This document shows, piece after piece, positions 34,401 to 45,567 of a DNA stretch of 64,000 bases. How positions within the stretch are numbered: position 1 is the stretch's first letter; each line of letters begins with the position of its first letter. The notes under the pieces are model-generated. The model had not been told where the DNA came from. It made no database searches and saw only the letters and a program-made list of their open reading frames with translations. Source of the DNA: Syngnathus acus (taxonomy: Eukaryota; Chordata; Actinopteri; Syngnathiformes; Syngnathidae); contig NC_051102.1 of NCBI RefSeq assembly GCF_901709675.1, positions 10,363,412 through 10,427,411 of the forward strand, read 5' to 3'. The position numbers were made by a program, and so were the translations under genes.

Positions 34401-36226
34401 TGTTGAGTTCCACCAACACTCTTTCCCGTTTCTAGCTTCCGTTGTCATCCAAGTGGGGTCATCAGTCCTCCAACGCTAGCAACAAGAATCAGAACACCCT
34501 GTCACTGGCCGAGATCCAGAAACTGGAAGAGGAGCGGGAAAGACAGGCACTAGAAGAGGTCAAATGATGCTGCTCACCAGGCCTTTTATTGATTTTCTTT
34601 TTTCGAATCATATTTTTGTGCCTCCCACACTTGTAGCAGCAGCGTCAGCAGCAGGAGCTCCTGAAGCTGCAGCAGCACCAGGCCCTGCAGCAGGCCCAGC
34701 AGGCCCAGGCCAAGCTGTCGGGCTGGGGGCACGCCGCCAAGCAGCCCCCCGTGACCAAGTCTCTGCTGGAGATTCAGAGGGAGGAAGCGCAGCAGATGAA
34801 ACAGAAGAAGGAGCCACCACCCCAACAGCAGCAACAGAATCACATCTTGTCCCAGCCGACCCGTCCGCAGAACAAAACTGTATGTAGACGGACGGGAGCG
34901 CACCTACTGGCCGCTCGCTCGTAAACGAAATGAGCCAATTTATTCAGGGTCTGAATGGCGTTTATTTTATTGACTTCTCGTCAGACATCTCTGAGCAACT
35001 CCGTATGGGGTTCCGTGAACATCACCCCTTGCTCAAACTGGGCGGCGGACTCCGGCAGCATCTGGGGGGACACCCACAACTCCAACATGGGCTTCTGGGA
35101 CGAAGCTGTGAAGGAGGCTGTCCAGCAGCCCCCGCCCACCAAGAAAGGAAATGCGCAGAAAAACAAGGGCAATGCCAACCTCAGGTAGGGGTCCAAGCTG
35201 CCTTCGGAGGAATGAAAGGAAAGTCAAATGGACTTTGATCTTATTTTGTGTCTTCCATATTTGTGAAGTAATTCCACGAGTGGGCGAGCCAACAAGAAGG
35301 TGGAGGAGGAAGAGAAGCTGCTCAGGTTGTTCCAAGGGGTCAATAAGAGCCAGCAGGACGGCTTCATGCAGTGGTGCGAGCGCACTCTGCACAGCCTCAA
35401 CACAGCCAACAATCTGGATGGTAAATAGGCGCGCAAAAACGCCCAGACACAGCTCGAATTCACGTTTGCAACGTTTGCGCCGCCCGCCCGCCACAGTTCC
35501 CACGTTTGCGTCGTTCCTCAAAGAAGTGGACTCACCGTACGAGGTGCACGACTACGTCAAGGCCTACCTGGGGGACACTCCCGAGGCCAAGGACTTTGCC
35601 AAGCAGTTCCTGGAGCGTCGTGCCAAACAGAACGCTAATCAGCAAAAAACGTCGCCGCAGCCGCAGCAGAAGCAAGGGCAAGCCCTGAAACAGCAGCAGG
35701 TAGGGATAGAAATCGGATCAAATCCAAATATACAGCGCTTGACAAGTTGAGTTGCAGTATCACCAAGCACCACTAGATTGCAGACCTGTTTTAGGTTCAC
35801 ATATTGATACACACCTCAGTATTAGAATGTCATTATAATATTGAGTTTTAGAAATGTGAGTTTGTTTTCCTCCGGAAATGTCTTAACCTCGGTTCCCGTG
35901 AAGGATTCCGTGTGGGGAGGAACGGGATCATCAACGCTCTACCAGGGCAACCACACAAGTGGTCAGCACAAGCAACATCATCAACAGCCACCGCCGCAGC
36001 AGCGCTTTGAGACGGTCACCTCAGGGAAGAAGAAAAAGAAGCAGAAAATGGTCCGTGCGGATCCGAGCCTTCTAGGTGAGCCCCGCCCCGCCCCGCCCTG
36101 GGCAGCTCTTCCCAGCCTCCGAAATATCTGAGCTCTGTTTTGCTTTCTTTGCCATCAGGTTTTTCTGTTAACGCATCGTCCGAGAGACTGAACATGGGCG
36201 AGATTGAGACCGTGGAGGATTTTTAA
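28441..36226 (+). CDS. gigyf2: GRB10-interacting GYF protein 2 (GIGYF2), about 25 coding exons
   Basis: This cytoplasmic scaffold pairs with 4EHP (EIF4E2) to block cap-dependent translation and supports ribosome-quality control and mRNA decay. The first coding exons are 28441-28478 ([13 protein letters not shown]), 28623-28803, 28971-29066, 29471-29570 and 29798-29903. They include the 4EHP-binding motif YRYGREEML and the conserved [35 protein letters not shown] lies near 30.7 kb. The GYF domain is at about 32.23-32.53 kb. E/R/Q-rich helical segments run from 33.55 to 34.9 kb. The C-terminal [16 protein letters not shown] and [12 protein letters not shown] regions follow, and the protein ends [16 protein letters not shown]. 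That C-terminus, [13 protein letters not shown], and the adjacent snorc gene favour GIGYF2 over GIGYF1. The intron after 30773 appears to be GC-AG. Confidence 0.93.
28657..28700 (+). repeat. gigyf2: GGC/AGC codon repeat (poly-Gly/poly-Ser) in gigyf2 exon 2
   Basis: A run of GGC/GGT codons (nine glycines) followed by AGC codons (four serines) sits just before the conserved [20 protein letters not shown] segment. It is a low-complexity insertion in a short linker of the family. Confidence 0.85.
32233..32529 (+). other. gigyf2: GYF domain of GIGYF2 (two exons)
   Basis: Exons 32114-32270 and 32363-32529 join in phase to read [12 protein letters not shown] then [20 protein letters not shown], followed by LLVKRGC and KIWGRVPF. 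The GP-F-x4-M-x2-W-x3-GYF signature is complete. It binds proline-rich PPGφ ligands such as those in TNRC6 and ZNF598. Confidence 0.95.
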
Positions 36227-36697
36227 GGGAATGCAGCCGAGTCGAACGCCCACTGACTGACTCGAACCCCAACCCTCCCTCAACCGCAGCTGCCAACTTA
36301 ATGTCACCGTTTTCTTTCACAGCCCTTTTCTGGCAACATCAATCCAAAACGTAGCAAAAGGCTCCTCGGATGCTGTGGCTCTGATTTTGTTCAATCAGCC
36401 GCAGTTGGCAGAATCTTCCAATTGGACCTTCTTCTCTAAAGTGTTGGTGGGGAAAGTGAGAGATGATATCCATTTCTTCTATTTATTGAATATGAATTGT
36501 CCCCCCCCACTCAACACGTTCTGCCCTCCCTCTTTTTTTTTTGCCCCGCCCCACCCAATGATGCTAGTTATTGGTGGATTAAGACGGCAGAGTTGAGCCC
36601 AAGGATCGGTGCCTACTTTATGTCCTGTTTTAAGGACATGTTCCAAGTCCCAAGTAGTTATCTATTTCTTGTAAAATACTAGGCTGTTTAAAAAAAA

Positions 36698-36708
36698 AAT
36701 AAAATAAA
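36698..36708 (+). terminator. gigyf2: Overlapping poly(A) signals of gigyf2
   Basis: Two AATAAA hexamers (36698-36703 and 36703-36708) lie about 470 bp after the stop codon, fixing a likely 3' UTR of 36227-36.73 kb. Confidence 0.65.
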
Positions 36709-36729
36709 CTTTCAACTTGCATCTCTATG

Positions 36730-37465
36730 ATAATATATGGAAAATGATCTGCTGGAGTGGTACTTTTTATTCTGGCGTTGTTGTGAAATCTGATGTTCTC
36801 TTAATGTTGTCGTTGTATTAACCCCTTTTTCCTATTATCTTCCCTTTTTTCTGTCCTCAGTGCGAGTTAAAATAGAGGTAAAGGAGGTGCAATCAATATT
36901 CATAGAAATTTTTGGAAGCTGGTCCTTCGACTTGAGCTGTGGAAAGACTTCCAAAAGGACATTATCTAGTACGATAATTATTCCTGGAGGATTTCTAAGT
37001 ATGTTAAAGGTGGTTTTAAAACGGCTCAGATTGCTCCATTACACTGGTCAACAGCAAATTTGAATAGGAAATTCAAATTTATATTGATATGGACATGCAA
37101 TGTTTCAGTTACAATACAAAACTCCGGCCAAACGACTGGTCAGATATTCCACAAGTGGCGGAAAAAGAAAGCCAAATAGTCGTCATCGGAAGTGATCTGC
37201 TTAAGCGTCATGTTTACCTCGCACCCGCTTGTGTGGTCGGAGGAGCTTGGAGTAGGTGGGCGCTACCGAGATGAACTCACAAAGTCGCCACTGTGCTGAC
37301 AGTTGGGTACGCACCTAGTCCCGCCCTTAGCCCCCCCCCCCCCAAAAAAAATCCTAAACTGTTCTTCTCTCACCCATAGGCCTACCCTTTAGAAGCCTCC
37401 ACCTTGGCACCTCCGATCCTCTCCTGCACTTCTTGTGATCACGACAGATCGAGGACTTAGTCGTC
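36730..37465. other. Intergenic gap with the snorc promoter
   Basis: No supported coding sequence. A C run (37330-37343) precedes the snorc start by about 120 bp. The 5' UTR of snorc must lie at its right end. Confidence 0.5.
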
Positions 37466-39496
37466 ATGGTCCGCAGCAGCACCTGCAGAGTTCTGGTACT
37501 CCTGGGCATCTTGGCGGTCTTCGGGCACTCAGGTAAAAAAAAAAGCTCTCTCGTGCATGCTTTGGTATTTCATCCGGTTATGAATCAGCATGGAATAAAA
37601 TCTCGTTTAATTGAGACAACATAGTGTTATCGTGGTTTGAATGTTTGCTCTGCACCCAAGAGGTTCAGGCTTTGAGTCTTGCATGAATTTTCAGCAGCTA
37701 CTCCGCTTCGAGGTCTACTCTGATTTCCTGGAAACAAATTCAAGCAGATGCTGTTCAAAAACTCACAAGCTCAATTTCTAAAGCACATACGACCTCCAAA
37801 TGCTGCAAATTCATAAACGTTTGACTTGACATTTTCTCTTTTTGTTTTTTTAAATAACTTCCCCAAAGGCTATGTATTAGAGCACAAACGGTGGAGCAAC
37901 ACATGTAGACAGATAATATAACAATGCTCTCAAGCATGTTTATCCTCTGTAGAAAAACAAAAGGCTAATGTTACCGTCAAGATTAATTGCGTTTCCAATC
38001 ACTTCAGGGGAGAAAGATTTCACACATTTTGTTACAAGTACGGTTACGGAACAAATACCACGGAACCACATTTACATTGCGCTACCTACCATGTAGTGCT
38101 TGTGTAACATCAGTCCTTGAGAACACTCACGGAACCAAATGTCCATGTTCTTGTTTGTTGCCCTCTCTGGTCAGATCAGCCTTTAGCAAACGGCGCCATC
38201 AACAAGTTTGTTTGACAAACAGAACCTGGCCGCGCTGTCTGGTTCGGGCCGGTTGTTACCGGCGGTGGACCCGGCAAGCACAAGCCGCCTTTTGTACGTG
38301 GGCCTTGAACGCTTCATTGATGGCGCTTCTGGCCCGGGGCCCGCGCCTCCAAAAGCCTCCCGTCCAGCCGCGGGGACAGGAAGTTTCTGGGTCAACACAA
38401 CACAAATACTCACCAAACTCAAAAGACACCGCTTGGCTTCCATTTCTGCTGGACAACCACCGGTGGCAAAGTATGCAGGGTATAAAAAGTCGACACACCC
38501 TGGTGCAATTGCGGGAACTAAAGAAGTGGGTCCAATATTTTTTTCACACCATTTCACAAAGTGTTTGTGCTTGGTTGAGTTCCCAACAGGGATCAAAAAA
38601 CAGTACAGAAGGAACTAAAGCAAAAAATTGAGTGAAGAAGTCACAGGCCCAGCGTCAGCATATTTGGATGCTTTTGTTGACTCAATGTGCGCGGGCATGG
38701 ATTGGCTTGTTTGTGTACTCAGCTGTTTTATATAGTTGACTATATATGACCATTTTCCACGGGCCTTCTGCCTTCTACAACAGAACAGCAATGTGGAGGT
38801 GTGCCTAATAGTGGACACAGATGGCTTTCATGTTGGCGAGCCGCTTCATCGGCTCCTCTGTGATAATCACGCAGACTGAAGGAGCTTTTCTGCCAGTCCA
38901 GCAGGTTCCTTGGAACGTTGCAGGAAGGAAAAAACAACATGTCAGGAGGCCACCTGAAGCCCAAACGGACAAAATGTTGCCTCCTAACAAAGACTTGCTT
39001 ATACTGCCGCTCCGGAGCCGTTGGGGGCACACAGAAGCTCTTCACGGACGTCTGAAACGAACCGACAATCATGGCACTTTATATCTACTCACCTTGAAAT
39101 CACTTTGCAGAGACTGTCGCCGACCCGCCTCGGGACTACCAAGACATCGTGTCCGGAGAGCTCCCCGCAGATGTATCACCCGTCGGCACCACCACGAGGG
39201 AGCCCCTTCATCACATGACCGAGCCGGCCTTCACCTTCGACTACGAGGACGCAACGCAAGGCCTCGGCCTGGACGAAAGCGAAGGTAAGAAAGTGGCGTT
39301 TAGAAAAACTGTGGATAAATTGTGTGTGCCCTCAAGGCCCGGTGGCTTCTGGGTGTGGTCATGTGACATGATCAATTTGTGTGTAGGCGTCCTGGGACCA
39401 GGTGCCATCACTGCCATTGTCATCGCAGTCTTCCTCGGAGCGTCTGTCCTTCTGGCGCTCATTGTCATCACGCTCAGAAAATTCACAGCCTCTTAG
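37466..39496 (+). CDS. snorc: SNORC, chondrocyte-specific single-pass membrane proteoglycan, three exons, 116 residues
   Basis: SNORC is a small type I membrane protein of cartilage involved in growth-plate chondrocyte maturation. Exons 37466-37532, 39111-39284 and 39387-39496 join in phase (351 nt). Exon 1 encodes a signal peptide (RVLVLLGILAVFGHS). Exon 2 encodes a short acidic ectodomain (DYQDIVSGELPAD, FDYEDATQG). Exon 3 encodes LGPGAITAIVIAVFLG, the rest of the membrane helix and the tail TLRKFTAS. The human protein ends in nearly the same LGPGAIAAIVIA ... ALRKFSAS, which makes the call firm. Its place directly after gigyf2 matches human 2q37. The ectodomain offers SG dipeptides for glycosaminoglycan attachment (VSGE). 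Regulation is not visible beyond the long first intron. Confidence 0.92.
38170..38420. other. snorc: GC-rich block inside snorc intron 1
   Basis: This segment is much more GC-rich than its AT-rich surroundings and stays open in more than one frame on both strands for over 130 codons. No protein family is recognised and no splice-site pair supports an exon. It may be an enhancer, an alternative first exon or old inserted DNA. Confidence 0.4.
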
Positions 39497-39899
39497 AATG
39501 TGTTTGGATGTGTGTGTGTTGTGTGCGCGTGTCCGTGTGTGTTCTGTACAATATGTGTGTTAATAGATTTTTTTTTTTTTTTTTTTAGGGCACACATATC
39601 AGGCCTTGTTTTGGAAGACTGGCGCCCATGCGCAAACAGGCATAACTTCATTTTAGTGCCAACGCCCCCGTTACGTTCAATTCAACAAGCACGCCATTTT
39701 TCAAAGTACTCCATGTCAGACACATTTTCACCAAAATAGGCTTGAAGAAAAAAAAAAAAAAAACTGTCCTCCTACCCTCGCATGAGTCACCTTATAAACC
39801 TTTCAATTTCACCGATACTTTTCAATTTGTTGCCACTTGCAAAACCACCTCAAGTCCCAACTAACCATTAAAAAATCCAGAGAGCTAAAAGTTCAATAG

Positions 39900-39905
39900 T
39901 TTATT
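39900..39905 (-). terminator. Poly(A) signal of the ITM2-like gene
   Basis: TTTATT on the plus strand is AATAAA on the minus strand, about 830 bp beyond the ITM2-like stop codon. Snorc and this gene are thus tail-to-tail, with only about 400 bp between the snorc stop and this site. Confidence 0.6.
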
Positions 39906-40737
39906 GAAGCAGCAAAATATTAAGTACAGTAAAATACAAAAATATGTCATCAACGGAAACTTTAGAAGTGGTTACAATGAGGTGTAAATAACAATAGACA
40001 AGTCATTTCAGATATCTACAGTCAAATCCTCTTTGAAAACATTTTAGAATAGGAATAGTACAAACTTCACACTGGTTCCTCTGCAGCTTTAAAGCTCTGT
40101 TGCTTACAGTCCAAAGCCATTTCACTAAACAAGATCCAAATGTACACAACTGAACACTATTAAACATGGAAAACATTCTTCATATATTGCTCGGTAACAA
40201 TCAAAGGTCATTTACTAAACACCAAGTCTGAGGTATGTTTTTTTTTGGTGACATACTTAACACTGGTCCATAAATTTGGATTCGTTTGTAATCATGCAAG
40301 TAAACTTTTTACAACGATAGCAAATCTGTCCTTGTTTTTATCATGTTTTCATATAACATTGAAGATATACTATTTCGTCATATTTATAAATTAGTTCAAG
40401 CAAACTGACACAAATATAAAATCTTTCAAAAACCTGATTCGCCAGGAAAAAAAGTAGCAGTTAAATAACATTTAGGACAAACAAAACCATCAGATTAAAC
40501 TTTGCCGTTGACCAATGTTAATTCAGAAAATGTATCAATCAAAATCAAATTTGGTGGTTCTCTATGCAAGCTTCTTATCTTAGCTGAATTTGAGCGAGAG
40601 GCACCCTGGACTGGTCGCCAGCCAGTCACCATCAAGAAAAAAACAGGCATCCATGTTGCCGTTGTCAATGAAATGTGTAAAGGTTAAAGTGCATTTTAGT
40701 CAAACTTGAAGAGGCGGTGGGCGGGCTGTTGTGTTCT

Positions 40738-43700
40738 TTAGTTGCAGATATTGGTTTCCACAAAGTAGCGGTTCTCCAAGTGCCTAATCAGTATGCAGTC
40801 GTTGGTGGCTAGAAAAAACACAACACAATGTTAAAGACTTCAAAAAAAAAAAAAGGCCTCAACCTAAAATTGCTTTTGATGCATTTTGCTCTATTTTTGC
40901 AATGTGTATTTGAACTTGCAAATGTTTAAATGTGATCACTAGGGTCACCGTCATTACATGTGAACATGGGAATGGTGCCCAATAAAAGTTCTTTATGACA
41001 ATACTACTCATACTTTCTTGCTTTGAGGCACTTTCGTAGTTGCCCGAGGCACTTTCGTAGTTGCCCGACTCACTGTCCACGTCGTCCTTGGGAACCATTT
41101 CGAAGGTGGTCAAGTTGCGGCACATCCCTTGAATGGGTCCACCCAGATCCTTGTGGTCGTGCAGCTGGCGGGTCACCTGCATCACCTCTTGGATTTTGTA
41201 ATTATCTGGCAGGTACACCTCCCTCTGTGCACACCCCATAAAAAGAAAAAGTGAATGATGTCATGTACGCAACAAGATCAGTCATTCCAAGCATTTTTTA
41301 ACCCTTAGCTGTCCTGCTTTATTTTTTGCAGAACAGTGACCCCCTTCACCCAGTTGCGCGTGATCTGGTGTAATCTCACCTTGGTGAAGGTCAGCACATC
41401 CCAAAGGTTCCGTGGAGCTTTGACCAGGTTGGTGTTCAGCGAGGTCACATAGCACTTATGCTGTTTTTTGGCATAATATGCCGTCTTGAGCTGTCGATAC
41501 ATTTTCATGGAGGTCAGAACTGAATACGACGCATGCCAAGAAGAATATTTGGCCAATGAGCTTGTGCTCACAAAACAAATGTTGGGGCCTCCCTCACATT
41601 TGCAAAGTCATGGATAATGCTGACAGGCTCCTCCTGTCCAGCTCTAAACAAGTCTATTCTGATGTACTGGTTGTCGCCTTCCAGGTAGATGCCCACGGCC
41701 ATGACCAGCGCCATTCGGTTCTGATGCCAGTTGAGCACAACGTTGCATTTGAACACGTCGGTCGGTTGCTGAAAAACACACACAAACACGCCTGAGTTAG
41801 CACACGGCGCCTTCCGCCAATATGCGCACTTTCTCTTGAGGTGATGACGGAATGGATGGAAGGAATAGACAGACGGTAAATAAGATTACATTGATGTCTT
41901 GCTCGAGATCTTTTGGCCCGGGCACCTGCCGATTGAAAGATGAATTGCTGTTTGCAGACAGCTGGATGGGCGGTAAAAACAAGTCAACAAGGAGCCACGT
42001 TAGACCAAAGGTCACACACGCATGGACAGATAGGCCTCCTACCTCTGCAGGGAAGAAGTGGCGGTAGGTGTAAATGGAGCCCAGCAGCATTCCAAGGAAG
42101 ATGACCAGTCCAGAAAACATGATGACACACACGCGGACAGGAAAATACCTCTTGATCTGGGCTTGATTAGACTCCTGGTCCGTTTCCTGGCACACAGACA
42201 AAAAAACACAGCTGTTACAGTAGTTGCAGTTTTTAAAGAGTGCTTATGTAATGGCCGTGTAGTCACTTGGTTGTACCTCCAGTTTGTCTGGTGTTGTGAC
42301 AATGACAAGAGAAAAACAAAATGGAACGCCGTGTATGATGGCAACCACAACACAGTCAGCCATTTTGGGAACGTTGGGGTTGGCGCCCCGAAACCTTTAC
42401 CGCCATTATCCCTTACCCGAAAACCTGCCGAAAAGGTTAACTTGTGTTCACCCAATCAGTATCTGTTGTGAATTGTAGTCACTAATCTAGTCAGGAAGCA
42501 GCACTCAAGTCCTGACGTGCAAATCGTGTCGCCGAGTTGTGAGTCAGCCCGAGAGATCTGACAGAAGACCGGGCTGACGCTCGCCCACAATCTCACAATC
42601 GTCTGCCAATGCCATACTACCGTCACCATGGCGATGAGCGGAAGTGGGAGCATCAGGAGGCTCTGACGGTTTTGGCCGAGGCCTATTCTGAGACGCCCGC
42701 GTCCATATGGGACGACGTGGGATTCCCGGAGCTTGCTTATTTTTAGACGTGTGCAGAACCTGATGATCGGCTGCGCCTTGACGTCACGCGGGACTGACAG
42801 ACCGATTCTCGTGTGTAATGTGTGGAATACTCAATGGACTTTAATATGGCTGGCAAGTGAAAGGCTCATTTTACACTTTTGAGCGCCACTAAACATGACG
42901 TACACTTGCACAATCCACTCAGCTAACAAAAGACTCTATGAATAAAAAACACATTTTTTAAGTAATAATTAGCATTTTCTGCTTCCAAGATTATGACCAT
43001 TTTGATATCATATAAAAACTACTCATACAAAAAACAACATATCTTCCGCTAATATATTTATTAATAATTGATTCCATGACAGAATTTAAGGAAATATCTG
43101 GAAAAAAATGCACACATTCTTGTACATATTTAGTAAATTCATTTTGGAGAATACACACACACTGACCGGATTCAAAATATTTTTAATGGCCACTGAACTA
43201 AATTACTAACTAGATAAAACCATCACCATCATCACAAAGTGTACCAAAAAATCATTATAAAACTAATTGCACCAAACAACAGGAGTAATTAATGCTCATA
43301 ATAGGAATCATCATGTAGTCACCACAGATCATCAAAACTTAACGCATCTAGTGTATATTTATTCAAATAAATACTGCATCACATTTTTAATAAAAACAGT
43401 TAAAAATAATGCATATTTACTTTTTCATTGATAACTCGTACAAAACATACAATTCACAAGGCACACACAAACGCCAAAAACTTCCTTGATCATCTCAAAA
43501 TTAATAATTCACTCATTGCCCTGTGAAAATGAACACGAGTCCGGCTCAGGTACCCTCATTATTGGCATAGTTATTAGTCGGAGCAGTATTCTAAGTATTG
43601 GAAGAATTGACTTTGCAGTAAAATGCAACATGATCATCAAATCAAAATCATTTTCATCATCATCCAAAATAAAAGGGGCAACTTACATCTATGTAGGTTT

Positions 43701-43752
43701 CGTCTTTATCTACCTTGTCAGCCGAAGCCTGGCGGAAGGATATCCTCACCAT
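40738..43752 (-). CDS. itm2c: ITM2-family type II membrane protein with BRICHOS domain (ITM2C-like), seven exons, 281 residues
   Basis: ITM2/BRI proteins are Golgi and plasma-membrane proteins; ITM2B/C bind APP and restrain its processing. Exons on the minus strand are 43687-43752, 42043-42186, 41890-41961, 41598-41768, 41380-41490, 41014-41224 and 40738-40808 (846 nt, phases consistent). The start MVRISFRQASADKVDKDE resembles ITM2C (MVKISF). Exon 2 holds the membrane helix (VCVIMFSGLVIFLGMLLGSI then YTYRHFF). The BRICHOS region carries FKCNVVL, IIHDF, KCYVTSLNTNLV, APRNLWDVL and YLPDNYKIQE. The end NDCILIRHLENRYFVETNIC matches the family tail. Odd: the dibasic furin site before the tail in ITM2A/B/C is missing, replaced by an acidic linker with a tandem SGNYESA duplication. 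It is a divergent member; the ITM2C name rests on the N-terminus and 2q37 synteny. Confidence 0.88.
41027..41068 (-). repeat. itm2c: 21-bp coding tandem duplication (SGNYESA x2)
   Basis: Two identical 21-bp copies (41027-41047 and 41048-41068) encode SGNYESA twice in the linker of the ITM2-like protein. Sequence identity suggests a recent slippage event. Confidence 0.95.
42187..43686 (-). other. itm2c: First intron of the ITM2-like gene
   Basis: A 1.5-kb intron between the 22-codon first coding exon (donor GTAAGT) and the membrane-helix exon. It is AT-rich in its 42.9-43.5 kb part. No other gene is recognised in it. Confidence 0.7.
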
Positions 43753-43861
43753 TTTGGATCTTCTGTTTTGGTCGAATTGGGTCTCCTCTCGGGGTACTCT
43801 TGCTCAGCTTGCTGGCATCTCTGGTCCGGTTCAACTTTTATACCCACTTGCGGGGACACCG

Positions 43862-43869
43862 TGACGTCA
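43862..43869. promoter_or_regulatory. Consensus CRE (TGACGTCA) in the ITM2-like promoter
   Basis: The palindromic CREB/ATF site lies 110 bp upstream of the ITM2-like start codon, in a position typical of functional CREs. Confidence 0.5.
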
Positions 43870-44196
43870 CTAGCACGTCTCCAGTGACGACCACAGCCGA
43901 GTGTGGGTATCAAGGAACAGCCGTCCCAGAACATTCAAAATAAGAGCAAACGTCTAGATGACAGGTTCGATACGACGTGGAATGCAAGGTTTTACGTGGT
44001 CTTTATAAGCTATATATTAGAATAAGAATTGTAATTGGTGAACTCAATTACAGGGCGCTGTTGACGTAGATTATTTCACCCTGAGCTTTTGTTTTGAAAT
44101 CACGAGCCAGATATGGTAGTGTTCCGTATTTCGCGCACAAACGTCAGCATCCGGAAGTGCAGTTTTGTTCAAGGTAAACTTGCATGAAATTGTGTT

Positions 44197-45146
44197 CGAA
44201 TCACTTCCTAAAGTGATTCGTTCTTTTTTCAGTTCAACCAGTAGGTGTCGGTAATGCGCATTGAAACTGGTGCCACCTCGCCGTGAAACAAAACGAAGAA
44301 GAAAATGACGTAACTTCCCGTTCACGAACGAGTTGTGAATTGTTTGTTTTTAGGATCCCCATTAGCTATGGCAATGCCAGCGTTACTCTTCCTGGGGTCC
44401 TTGCATTTCCCGTTCACCAACTGAACTAGTCAGTGAGTGGTTTGCATTTCCAGTTCATCGCGAGTGAAGGAACGAATCCTGACTTTCCCGTTCGCGAACG
44501 AGTCAATGGCTCAACTGCCTTCCTTCCCATGCGTGCATCAACGGATCAGTCAGTGATCGTGTTGCGTCGTCTCCCTCCTGGCGTGACCTACGTAAGCCAG
44601 AATGTCGTTTGCCAAGGAAAGAAAAAACCACTCACTGAAACACCACTTCTTTTATGCGCCTTTTCTCCAAGCAATATTCAATATACAATATTCATTGTAT
44701 GTGCCTTCTTATTTTTACTTTTTGTATTGTTTACTTGAATGTGTAATATGGCTTGTCACCGTGGAATAGTAGGAAACGCAATTTCGATCTCTTTGTATGT
44801 CTTGACGTGAAGAAACTGACAATAAAGCAAACTTTGACTTTGACTAACGGCTAACTTTGTTGCATGAGGAGATGCGCCGTTATGCAACAACGGGGAGATT
44901 ATGTTTCTCTTTGGGTAATCTTGATTTTATAACACTTATAGTAGTTTTTAAATAAAGTGTATGCATATATACGTCTAAATATTGTTATCCAATATATCTA
45001 CTGCAATTTCACATTAGATTGCTGGTTTGAAATTTACTATTATTATTTATTTTAATAAACATTAAAACCTGATAAAACTTGTCTGGTGTTTTATTCCTTT
45101 TTATTTCTTTGGGCATGAAAACAAAAATCTGACATTTGGTTAACAG
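44197..45146 (+). repeat. Left arm of the inverted repeat
   Basis: It pairs with 47782-48575 in reverse complement, with scattered substitutions and indels. It contains several GTTCGCGAACG/GTTCACGAACG palindromes. Short frames with shared wording (NPDFPVRERVNGSTAF) occur in both arms but only because the arms are copies; I do not call them genes. Confidence 0.8.
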
Positions 45147-45263
45147 CTTTATATGACAATCTGTATATGTGTTTTACGTTGTGTAATATGTGTTGGTGTC
45201 CCCCAAAATAAAGACCAAGTAGTCAAATACATATTCTTGACTCGTACAAAAAATGCATAAAGT

Positions 45264-45535
45264 TATTAGGTACATCTGAAAATGGTGGTGTACCTAATGG
45301 AGTGTCCGTGTGACGTCACAGATCAACCAGCCAATCAGAAAGTGGGGGTGAGGGCGGGTGTGGCACTTTTCATTTTCAGTTAAGCTTTGGCCATGATTTT
45401 TCCCTAATGAACTGGCCTGTTATTAGGTACACTTGAAAATGGTGGTGTACCTAATGGAGTGTCCAAGTGACGTCACAGATCAAACAGCCAACCAGAAAGT
45501 GGGGGTGAGGGCGGGTGTGGCACTTTTCACTTAAA
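45264..45535. repeat. Two copies of a CRE-containing unit (about 155-bp spacing)
   Basis: Copies begin TTATTAGGTACA/TTATTAGGTACAC at about 45264 and 45420. Each carries GGTGTACCTAATGGAGTGTCC, inverted relative to the same motif in the 235-bp array, then TGACGTCA (45311-45318 and 45468-45475) and GTGGGGGTGAGGGCGGGTGT. Confidence 0.85.
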
Positions 45536-45567
45536 CCAGGGGTGTTGACCTCCAGTCCTCGAGGGGC

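Noticed and set aside
38183-38631. Frames of 136-214 codons on both strands in snorc intron 1 as genes
   Set aside because: No recognised domain, no splice pair, and mutual overlap on both strands; kept only as a GC-rich block.
41490-41520. Apparent phase clash in the ITM2-like gene if exon 5 starts at the acceptor near 41518
   Set aside because: The next acceptor (CGACAG|CTCAAG at 41490) restores phase 0 and gives exactly the family spacing between IIHDF and KCYV.
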